Below, piece by piece: positions 1 to 6,524 of a stretch of DNA of 31,856 nucleotides (positions are counted from its first letter, which is position 1; every line of letters begins with the position of its first letter). Made by a program: the position numbers and the translations under genes. Below the pieces are notes generated by a model. That model worked only from the letters and a program-made list of their open reading frames with translations. It was not told where the DNA came from and searched no databases. The stretch is from contig CAZQKE010000086.1 of the NCBI GenBank assembly GCA_964593865.1, positions 1-31,856 of the forward strand, in the 5' to 3' direction. The stretch is from CAZQKE01 sp964593865 (GTDB lineage Bacteria; Chloroflexota; Anaerolineae; JAAYZQ01).

Positions 1-574
1 AGATGCCCTCAAAGAAGTCGGCCTTTTCTTCCTCGGTGAGGCCCCATTTGGGGCTGTCGACAAAGTAGTCCATGTCCACGAGGGCGTCGGCCAGTTGGTA
101 TTTGGCTACCTGGTTGGCGTAGCCGACTACCAGGTTGGGCATCAGGGTCGGGTCGTTGGCGGCGATGGCGGCGATCATCTTGTCGTAGATTTCGCCATAG
201 TGCCCGGCGTACTCGGCGATGACTTCAATGCCCCAGGGGTTGGTCTCGTTGAACTCCTGGACCATTTGGTTCAGGCCTTCCTGGCGTTCTTTGGTATGCT
301 GATGCCACCATAGGACTTTGGCCCCCGTCGGGTCTACATCATCATAGGGGCTGGCTTCCGCCGGAGCTGCTTCTTTGGTCGGCTCCGGGGCTTTGGTTGC
401 TTCCGGGGCCTCGGTCGGTTCTTCGGCTTTGGTTGCTTCCGGTTCTTTGGTCGGCTCAACCGCTTTGGTCGGTTCCGGGGCCATGGTCGGTTCCGGTGTG
501 GGGCCGCAGGCGGTTAGAATCAAGGGGACTACCAACACAGCCAGGACCACCAAATAGACTAGTTTCTTATTCAT
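1..574 (-). CDS. ABC transporter sugar-binding lipoprotein (3' end cut by window edge)
   Basis: Extracellular solute-binding protein that would capture a carbohydrate and deliver it to the two permeases encoded upstream. I translated it by hand from the ATG at 574 to the left edge, about 191 codons with no stop. It begins MNKK, has a hydrophobic signal segment and a lipobox LTAC (Cys about residue 23), so it should be a secreted lipoprotein. A spacer of EPTKA/EATKA-type repeats follows (about residues 27-65), then the mature domain with a VLWWHQHT segment and a conserved-looking NPWGIEV stretch, as in family 1 binding proteins. GGAGGAG lies about 9 bases before the start. It is the third gene of the operon, 107 bases after the second permease. 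No ATPase gene is seen. The ligand cannot be told from this fragment. Confidence 0.88.
   Translation of the reverse strand, partial: MNKKLVYLVVLAVLVVPLILTACGPTPEPTMAPEPTKAVEPTKEPEATKAEEPTEAPEATKAPEPTKEAAPAEASPYDDVDPTGAKVLWWHQHTKERQEGLNQMVQEFNETNPWGIEVIAEYAGHYGEIYDKMIAAIAANDPTLMPNLVVGYANQVAKYQLADALVDMDYFVDSPKWGLTEEEKADFFEGI
372..525 (-). repeat. EPTKA/EATKA spacer repeat in the binding protein
   Basis: A tandem codon-level repeat encodes alternating Glu-Pro-Thr-Lys and Glu-Ala-Thr-Lys units just after the lipobox of the binding protein. On the plus strand it appears as a recurring ggttccgg/cttcggttg pattern. It is a low-complexity linker that probably holds the sugar-binding domain off the membrane. 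It is in frame and part of the gene. Confidence 0.8.
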
Positions 575-681
575 TTCAATTCTCTCCTCCAACTTTCTTT
601 CAGGGTTATTTGGATAATCGTTCACTTTGCGTCCGACGTATCAACGGTTTGTTCGGTGCACCACCTCCTCTCTAGTCCGAT

Positions 682-2058
682 TTAGCCTTTTAGCCCGGTT
701 GTGGCAATGCCTTCGATGAACTGTTTTTGGGCCAGGAAGTAGAGCAATAGCACAGGAAGCATGGAGATCGTCGCGGCGGCCATCCACAGGTGCGTTTCAG
801 GCCCGGCTTCGCTGACGAAATTCTGCAAGCCGACCGAGATGGGCCACCAATCGGACCCGGCTTTGGTGGCGATCAGGGGCCACATCAGGGCGTTCCAGGA
901 GCCGATAAAGGCAAAGATGGTGACGGTCATGATAGGGGCTTTGGAAAGGGGCAGGACAACCTGGATGAGGAAGCGCAAGTGCCCGGCTCCGTCTATGCGG
1001 GCTGCGTCCCACAGCTCGTTGGGGATTTGGGCAAAGAACTGACGCAGCAAAAAGATGTTGAAGAAACCGGCCATGAAGGGGATGGTCAGGGCGGGCCAGT
1101 TGTCGTACCAGTTGATGAAGGGCAGGAAGGGGTTGTTGCCGGTGATGGTCAAAAAGTTGGGGATGAGGACGACCGTCTCCGGGATCATCATGGTCGAGAG
1201 GAGTACCGTGAAGAGGAGGTTCTTGCCGGGGAAATTCATCCGCCCAAAGGCGTAGGCGGCCAGGGTGGAGACGATCAGGATGCCGACCAGGGTGATGGCC
1301 GTGATGCGGATGCTGTTCCACATGTATTCGTTAAATTTGGCCGTCTTCCATGCTTGGTGGTAGTTGCCGCCGATGAACTCTTTGAAAAAGTAGGCGATCT
1401 TGCGGCCGACGGTGCGACAATTGCTTAGGTCTTCCGGGATGGGCCTGCCGGTGTATTCCCGTTCCGCTTCGTCGGCCAGCTCCTTTTCCAGAACGTCGGT
1501 GGGGTATTGGCAGCAGTTGACATATTCTATGCGGGCCGCGCCGGACCGTCGGTCTGCCTCTTTGTATGCGCCTGCCGGGGCAAAGGTAAAGGTCAATCCC
1601 CGGCCTGTATCTACCATTCCTCCGGCAGGGTTGATCGCTTGCCATCCGTCGGTCAGGGGGGCGTCGGGGCGACCGGCAGGGACGATGGGGACCGGTTTGC
1701 CTTTGCGGTTGACCAAGCGGAAGAGCCATTGATTGCTTTGTTCTTCCAAGCGTACTTCAACGTAGTAGTTGGCGGTGGGCAGTTCCTGTTCCCCTTCCCG
1801 CACCGGACCGACGCCAAAGCCGATGACCGTGTTTTTGGAGTACTTGGGCAGGTTGACGTAAGGGCAGGTCATTCGGACGGCGCGGGGCAGCAGTCGTCCT
1901 GCATTGGCCTCGCCGATGGTCATGATTGAGGTGCTGAGCATCCAGAGGAAGGGGACGACCATCACCGCTGCACCGATGATCAGGATCAGGTACATGATCC
2001 CTCGCCCGATCCTGTGGCGGATGCGCAACCATGTTGAGCTGGACTTTGGGCTAGCCAT
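682..2058 (-). CDS. carbohydrate ABC transporter permease, MalG/UgpE type, with large extracytoplasmic insertion
   Basis: Inner-membrane subunit of a sugar importer of 458 aa; the family is usually about 270-300 aa. TM1 is at about residues 20-44. The canonical permease core resumes near residue 230 (NYHQAWKTAKFNEYMWNSI) and continues through several TM helices to the C terminus. The cytoplasmic EAA loop that docks with the ATPase is clear at about 349-372 (ELWDAARIDGAG followed by a VVLPLSKAP segment). Between TM1 and the core sit about 165 mostly polar residues (about 60-225) with four Cys, including a CC pair at 181-182. By topology this block should lie outside the membrane. The start overlaps the end of the preceding permease by 8 bases, so translation is probably coupled. 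Substrate unknown. Confidence 0.93.
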   Translation of the reverse strand: MASPKSSSTWLRIRHRIGRGIMYLILIIGAAVMVVPFLWMLSTSIMTIGEANAGRLLPRAVRMTCPYVNLPKYSKNTVIGFGVGPVREGEQELPTANYYVEVRLEEQSNQWLFRLVNRKGKPVPIVPAGRPDAPLTDGWQAINPAGGMVDTGRGLTFTFAPAGAYKEADRRSGAARIEYVNCCQYPTDVLEKELADEAEREYTGRPIPEDLSNCRTVGRKIAYFFKEFIGGNYHQAWKTAKFNEYMWNSIRITAITLVGILIVSTLAAYAFGRMNFPGKNLLFTVLLSTMMIPETVVLIPNFLTITGNNPFLPFINWYDNWPALTIPFMAGFFNIFLLRQFFAQIPNELWDAARIDGAGHLRFLIQVVLPLSKAPIMTVTIFAFIGSWNALMWPLIATKAGSDWWPISVGLQNFVSEAGPETHLWMAAATISMLPVLLLYFLAQKQFIEGIATTGLKG

Positions 2059-3511
2059 AGAACACCAACTTTTCTCCGATACGGTTTTGGATTTGCGAAA
2101 GGATCAGGATGATACCGAACAGGATAAAGGCCATTGCCGTTGCTTCGCCGAATTGGCCGTCGGCCCGGAAGGTCTGAAAGATCAGCAGGCTGGCCGTGTC
2201 CACCGTTCCCCGTGCCGCCAATTCTTTCATCATAAAGATATGGTTGAAGGCTTTGAATGTACCGATGGTAGCGATGATGGTCAGAAAGAAGGTCGTCGGG
2301 GAAAGCAAGGGGATGGTGATGTTGCGGAAGAGGGACCAGCGGCCCGCTCCGTCGATCTCGGCGGCCTCGTACAGTTCGTGGGGGATGCCCCCCAGCCCGG
2401 CCAGGTAGATGACCGTATCGTAACCGATGAACACCCACCAGTTGTAGATGATGATCGAGACGAGGGCCAAACTGGGGCCGCTGAGGATGACGTTGAGCGG
2501 ATCGGGGATGTCGGGCCAGGCCCAGTTCGTGCCCAGGGCTTGGTTGAGCAGGTCTAGGATGATGAGGTTGACCCCTTTGGCCTCGTGCAGCCATTTTTGG
2601 GGTGGGATGCCGAACAGGCCGATCAGCCTATTCATCAGCCCTGTATCGCGCAGGGTAAAGATGCGCCGAAAGACGACGGCGGTGGCTACCGATGGGGCGA
2701 TGTAGGGCATAAAGTAGAGGAGACGGAACGCGCCTTGCCCTCGCACCCCTTGGAAGAGGATGTAGGCCAAGACGAGGGAGACGCTCAGCTGGACGGGGAC
2801 CGTGCCCAGGGAGTAAAAGACGGTGTAGATGAGCGATCTGAAGAAATCTTGGTTGCCCAGTTCCCACATGCGCTGGAAATCTACAAAGAAGAAGTACAGG
2901 GCTGCCGAGACGAGGGCGACCATGGAGAGAAAGCGGAGGAGCAAACGCAAAGTCGAATCGGTGTGCCCGGCCCCCTTCCAGATAAGCCAGGCCAAAAAGA
3001 GCAATGCCGCCGTGACCAGATAGGTCCACTCACCGGAGGCGAGCAGGTCCGGCATGACCCATATCAGCAGGAGGAGGCCGATGCCTGCCGCCAGGCCTGC
3101 GGCGACCTGGCGTTTCCGGTCGGGGCCTTCCTCTGTGCGAGAGCGTTGCCACCAGCTGTAGGCCACGGCGCCCAGGGCAAGGCCCGCGATCATGCCGATC
3201 ACCGCTTGGATGTCTTGCAACCCCAAAAGGTTGACATAGTTCTCCAGGCCCAGGCAATCGGTTTGTTCTAATGCCTCCGGTGAGCCGAGGCCGGCAGAGG
3301 CCAACCAGTAGGGGATGCATTCCGAGCCTTTGGGTTTGATGTTCCATTTGTGGAGGCTGACGTAAAAAGCGTGGATCACCGGCCATAAGCCAAAGACAAA
3401 GATGAGGACGATGGCCGGTAGCAAGAAGAGGTAAGCGGTCAGAGCTTCTTTGCGCTCTCGACCCTTACGGCCTGCAAACAGACCTCGAGGTGCACTTGAG
3501 ACATTCTGCAT
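2051..3511 (-). CDS. carbohydrate ABC transporter permease, MalF/UgpA type, with inserted membrane helices
   Basis: First gene of the importer operon; 486 aa against about 290-320 for most UgpA-like permeases. The N terminus is typical: TM1 at about 25-45 and the segment LGLENYVNLLGLQD (87-100). The expected continuation DFFRSLIYTVFYSLGTVPVQ appears only at about residue 222. The roughly 120 residues between them hold four hydrophobic stretches (about 101-121, 136-153, 163-180 and 187-210) that look like extra TM helices. The EAA loop is intact at about 378-400 (HELYEAAEIDGAG, then ITIPLLSP). The start has only a weak Shine-Dalgarno (GTGGGG). It is preceded by a roughly 146-base leader from the promoter at 3664-3692. 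It pairs with the MalG-type permease downstream. Confidence 0.93.
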   Translation of the reverse strand: MQNVSSAPRGLFAGRKGRERKEALTAYLFLLPAIVLIFVFGLWPVIHAFYVSLHKWNIKPKGSECIPYWLASAGLGSPEALEQTDCLGLENYVNLLGLQDIQAVIGMIAGLALGAVAYSWWQRSRTEEGPDRKRQVAAGLAAGIGLLLLIWVMPDLLASGEWTYLVTAALLFLAWLIWKGAGHTDSTLRLLLRFLSMVALVSAALYFFFVDFQRMWELGNQDFFRSLIYTVFYSLGTVPVQLSVSLVLAYILFQGVRGQGAFRLLYFMPYIAPSVATAVVFRRIFTLRDTGLMNRLIGLFGIPPQKWLHEAKGVNLIILDLLNQALGTNWAWPDIPDPLNVILSGPSLALVSIIIYNWWVFIGYDTVIYLAGLGGIPHELYEAAEIDGAGRWSLFRNITIPLLSPTTFFLTIIATIGTFKAFNHIFMMKELAARGTVDTASLLIFQTFRADGQFGEATAMAFILFGIILILSQIQNRIGEKLVFYG

Positions 3512-3581
3512 CGAATAGGCCCCACTTTCCCACGAGATTCGGTAGAATCCGTTCGTGCCCGGAGCAAACCGCTACCCGTTT

Positions 3582-3614
3582 TCGCTCCCCTGAACCGCGA
3601 CCCGGTGGGAGCGA
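3582..3614 (-). promoter_or_regulatory. stem-loop in the 5' leader of the ABC importer operon
   Basis: TCGCTCCC at 3582-3589 pairs perfectly with GGGAGCGA at 3607-3614. Inside, ACCG (3594-3597) pairs with CGGT (3603-3606) around a 5-base loop, leaving a 4-base bulge on one side. It lies about 70 bases before the first permease start and inside the predicted transcript. It could be an RNA structure acting on translation or attenuation, or a protein-binding palindrome. No T-run follows on the minus strand, so it is not a simple terminator. Confidence 0.5.
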
Positions 3615-3663
3615 TCCGCCTCTACGGGGGTTTGCCGTTCGGCCTGCTCCCTTTGTGGCGGGT

Positions 3664-3692
3664 ATTATAACAGAAAAGGGGCATAGCGTCAA
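3664..3692 (-). promoter_or_regulatory. sigma70-type promoter of the ABC importer operon
   Basis: On the minus strand, TTGACG (3687-3692) is followed by a 17-base spacer and TATAAT (3664-3669), with TGT immediately before the -10 (extended -10). Transcription should begin near 3657 and run into the first permease at 3511. Confidence 0.75.
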
Positions 3693-3823
3693 GAGTAAGG
3701 CTCTCCCGCTTCGGGCCTTCGGGCCTGGCCCGGGGCATTGCAGGGGGCGCACGTTACGCCGAGGAGGTGTGATGCCTCGGTGCCGACTCGCACCACCCCC
3801 AGATCGCCCTCGCCGCACTTGCC

Positions 3824-3851
3824 TTGTTCAATCCCAAAAGTGTGGTATAAT
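3824..3851 (+). promoter_or_regulatory. sigma70-type promoter of citrate synthase
   Basis: TTGTTC (3824-3829), a 16-base spacer and TATAAT (3846-3851), preceded by TGG as an extended -10. The predicted start near 3858 leaves a leader of about 175 bases before the gene at 4034. Confidence 0.72.
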
Positions 3852-4033
3852 ACGACTGCTCCGGTTGGGGCAAGGAAACATTGTCCGGTGGGGAAAATTC
3901 TCCCTCGCTCCCTGCTTCCGGCGGACCAAATCCCTTGCTCAGAACGGCCTTTTGTCTGCGTCCGGTCCATTGGGCTGTGCTCCGGCGGGGACGATCCGGT
4001 CTGGTAGTTTCCCCCTAGTGCGAGGAGGAATCA

Positions 4034-5269
4034 ATGACGGAAGTTGAAATCAAATACGGGTTGGAAGGCGTTATCTTTACCAAGACGTATTTGAGTGCCA
4101 TTGACGGCGAAGCCGGTAAGCTATCCTACTGCGGCTATGACATCCGCGATCTGGCAGAGCGGGCATCGTATGAGGAAACGGCCTTTTTGCTTTGGTATCG
4201 CCGATTGCCCGCCGAAAGCGAGTTGGCCATGCTTTCCACCTGGTTGCGGGCCAACCGGCGGTTGCCGCGGGTTGTGTGGGGCATTATGCATTCTCTTCCT
4301 CCCCAGGCGACGCCCATGGAAGCGTTACGCACCGTGGCCTCAACCCTCTCTATGTTTGATCGCTCCTGCGTGCACCAGGAGGAGGGGGGATCATCCCTCT
4401 GCCGTGCGGTCAGCTTGACGGCCAAACTGCCGACCATCGTGGCCTCGTTTGAGCGGCTGCGTCGTGATCGGCCCCCCATTGAGCCTCGCCATGATTTGGG
4501 CCACGCGGCCAACTTTCTCTACATGCTCGGCGGCGAGGAGCCGGACCCTCAGGCAGCCCAGGCTTTGGAAACCTACTTTGTTCTGTTGGCCGACCACGGC
4601 ATGAACGCTTCTACCTTTTCGGCGCGGGTGACGGCCAGCACCCTGGGCGACGTGTATTCTGCCGTGGTCACGGCTTTGGGCACGCTCAAAGGGCCGTTGC
4701 ACGGCGGGGCCAGCCAGGCGGCGATGGAGCAGCTGATTGAGATCGGCAGTGTGGAGAATGTGGACGCCTGGTTTGAGCACAAGATGGCGAACAAAGAGCG
4801 GCTTTTTGGCTTTGGCCATCGCGTTTACAAGGTAGAAGACCCCCGCGCAACCATCTTGCGGCGGTTGGCCCGCCAGGCCGCCGAAGGCACGGGCAACACG
4901 CGCTGGTATGACATCGCCGCTCGGCTGGAAGAGCTGGTGTTGGCCCATCCCTACTTCCGGGAACGACGCATCTATACCAATGTGGATTTTTACACCGCTC
5001 CCTTGCTCTATGCTCTGGGGATCCCGGTGGATCAGTTTGTGCCCATGTTTGCCATTGCCCGCATTGCCGGTTGGACGGCGCACATGTTGGAGCAGCAGCA
5101 CAACAACCGTCTCATCCGCCCGCGGGCCTACTATGCCGGTCCCCGCGATCTGGAATGGCGCATGATGGAGGAACGGGAGCCGTTGGTCGAAGCCCAGCCG
5201 GAAATTTCGTGCGTGGCGGGACGCCCGGCCAACTGCCCCGCTGCATTGGAGGTTCCTCCGCGCTTTTAG
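4034..5269 (+). CDS. gltA: citrate synthase
   Basis: Cytoplasmic enzyme condensing acetyl-CoA with oxaloacetate to citrate, the entry step of the TCA cycle. The 411-aa length suits the shorter bacterial/archaeal type. The active-site blocks are all present: LLADHGMNAS (His188), GPLHGGA (His223), FGFGHRVYK (His262) and NVDFYTAP (Asp318), matching the His/His/Asp catalytic set of the family, with Arg in the QQHNNRLIRPR block near 355-364. The ATG at 4034 follows GGAGGAA at a good distance. Because 2-methylcitrate synthases share these motifs, use of propionyl-CoA cannot be excluded, but no methylcitrate-cycle gene is nearby. The C-terminal 35 residues are poorly conserved-looking and end in a Pro-rich tail. 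Confidence 0.95.
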   Translation: MTEVEIKYGLEGVIFTKTYLSAIDGEAGKLSYCGYDIRDLAERASYEETAFLLWYRRLPAESELAMLSTWLRANRRLPRVVWGIMHSLPPQATPMEALRTVASTLSMFDRSCVHQEEGGSSLCRAVSLTAKLPTIVASFERLRRDRPPIEPRHDLGHAANFLYMLGGEEPDPQAAQALETYFVLLADHGMNASTFSARVTASTLGDVYSAVVTALGTLKGPLHGGASQAAMEQLIEIGSVENVDAWFEHKMANKERLFGFGHRVYKVEDPRATILRRLARQAAEGTGNTRWYDIAARLEELVLAHPYFRERRIYTNVDFYTAPLLYALGIPVDQFVPMFAIARIAGWTAHMLEQQHNNRLIRPRAYYAGPRDLEWRMMEEREPLVEAQPEISCVAGRPANCPAALEVPPRF

Positions 5270-5311
5270 GCGGCAGGTGTGGCGTAGCAAGCGTCCGTGG
5301 CGGCTTGGAGG

Positions 5312-5340
5312 TTGCCATCTGATCCCGACCGTGCTATAAT
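5312..5340 (+). promoter_or_regulatory. sigma70-type promoter of the TPR protein gene
   Basis: TTGCCA (5312-5317), a 17-base spacer and TATAAT (5335-5340) with TGC before the -10. The predicted start near 5347 leaves a leader of only about 16 bases, containing GGGGGGTGA, before the ATG at 5363. This rules out earlier in-frame ATGs at 5297 and 5339. Confidence 0.75.
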
Positions 5341-5362
5341 GCCGCCGGGGGGTGACGCATCA

Positions 5363-6493
5363 ATGTATATCAGACCGCCTAAAAAGCGAACCAGTTCCCC
5401 TGTGCGGGTGCTGATCTTGCTGCTCCTGGTCGCCGGTGGAGTTTACATCCTGACCCAGCGGCGCGACCTGCTCAAACCGATCCAGATCGGCCCCACACCG
5501 ACCCCCACACCTACGGCGCAGGAGATTATGGCCCAAGCCCATGACCTCTACCTGGAGGGAGACTTGGATGGGGCCATTGCCTTATATGCCGAGGCTGCCG
5601 CTCTGGACCCTACCGATCCGGACCCCCGTGTGCAGTGGGCCTTTTTACTGACTTTGCGTCAGCGGACGGAAGAGGCGGTGAACAAGGCGCGGGAGGCGGT
5701 GGGCTTGGCTCCCGATAGCGCAGAGGCGTTGGCGGCTCTGTGCATGGCCCTCGATTGGGATGCGGGCATCGGTGAGGAGGAGAAACTCCAGGAAGCCTTG
5801 AGCGCGTGTCTGAGCGCGACCGACTTGGACCCTTCCTACGCCGAAGGCCACGCCTATTTGGCCGAGGTGTATGCCGACCTGGGCCGGGCAGGGCAGGCTG
5901 TGGAGACGGCCCGCCTGGCCGTCAGTTTGGATGACAAGAGCGTGTTTGCCCACCGGGACCTGGGATACGCCCTGGAGAAAAAGCGCAAATATCGGGAGGC
6001 GATTGCCGAGTACCAACGGGCTTCCCAACTGCATCCCCGTTTGGCGCAACCCTACATTGACCAGGGACGGGTGTATATGTCCCGCAATCGTTACAAAGAT
6101 GCCTTGGCTGCTTATGAGAAGGCAACCGTTGTGGACCCCAACGGCGCCCATGCTTTTGATTCCCTGGGGTGGGCGTATTTCCAAACCGGTGACTACCAGC
6201 GGGCTGCCGTTGTCCTGAAAAAAGCCACCGAAAACGACCCGACCTATGTTCCCGCTTACGGTCATTTGGGGTTGACCTACTATGTCCTGCGCAATTATGA
6301 AGATGCGATCCAGGCGTACAAAAAGGCCATTGAATTGGGTAGCGATGAGGTTGAGTACTATTATGAGTTGGGGCTTTCTTACGTCTACCTGGATCGCTGC
6401 GATGAAGCCATTCCCTGGTTGGAAAAGGCCATTGAACTGGACGAGACGGCTTGGCCTGCTTGGGAGGGGTTAGACCTCTGCTCCCAAAAGTAG
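5363..6493 (+). CDS. membrane-anchored TPR repeat protein
   Basis: A 376-aa protein with a short basic N terminus (RPPKKR), one TM helix at about 13-31, a TPTPTPT linker, and then tandem tetratricopeptide repeats from about residue 52 to the end. Many repeats show the helix-A/helix-B pattern with Ala, Tyr and Pro positions (for example YADLGRAGQAVETARLAVSL and YRNDLGYALEKK-like segments; the last ends in AIELDE). By topology the repeats should face outside. TPR arrays are protein-binding scaffolds, and the partner is unknown. I chose the ATG at 5363 because a GGGGGGTGA ribosome site and a promoter sit just before it. The gene ends 6 bases before the convergent DUF389 gene. Confidence 0.9.
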   Translation: MYIRPPKKRTSSPVRVLILLLLVAGGVYILTQRRDLLKPIQIGPTPTPTPTAQEIMAQAHDLYLEGDLDGAIALYAEAAALDPTDPDPRVQWAFLLTLRQRTEEAVNKAREAVGLAPDSAEALAALCMALDWDAGIGEEEKLQEALSACLSATDLDPSYAEGHAYLAEVYADLGRAGQAVETARLAVSLDDKSVFAHRDLGYALEKKRKYREAIAEYQRASQLHPRLAQPYIDQGRVYMSRNRYKDALAAYEKATVVDPNGAHAFDSLGWAYFQTGDYQRAAVVLKKATENDPTYVPAYGHLGLTYYVLRNYEDAIQAYKKAIELGSDEVEYYYELGLSYVYLDRCDEAIPWLEKAIELDETAWPAWEGLDLCSQK

Positions 6494-6496
6494 GAG

Positions 6497-6524
6497 CCGT
6501 CAGGGGGCTTCCCCCACCTGACGG
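6497..6524. terminator. hairpin between convergent genes (likely terminator of the DUF389 gene)
   Basis: CCGTCAGG (6497-6504) pairs with CCTGACGG (6517-6524), with an inner GGG/CCC that could extend the stem. Read on the minus strand it is followed by CTCCTACTTTT, a short T-run, so it can end the DUF389 transcript. On the plus strand no T-run follows. The TGA of the DUF389 gene (6500-6502) lies inside one arm, and the TAG of the TPR gene is 3 bases outside. Confidence 0.55.

Larger units (their letters stand above)
3512..4033. other. divergent intergenic region between the ABC operon and citrate synthase
   Basis: This 522-base stretch has no convincing gene. It carries a minus-strand promoter for the ABC operon, a plus-strand promoter for citrate synthase, and a stem-loop in the ABC leader (all listed separately). 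The citrate synthase leader, about 3858-4033, ends in a strong GGAGGAA ribosome site. It is GC rich, but I see no riboswitch I can name. Confidence 0.75.

Noticed and set aside
372..525. Possible CRISPR-like or microsatellite repeat near the left edge
   Set aside because: The repeats are in-frame Glu-Pro-Thr-Lys codons of the lipoprotein spacer, with no spacers of constant length.
3852..4033. Riboswitch or T-box in the citrate synthase leader
   Set aside because: The leader is about 175 bases, but I found no conserved core motif of a known class and no terminator-antiterminator pair.
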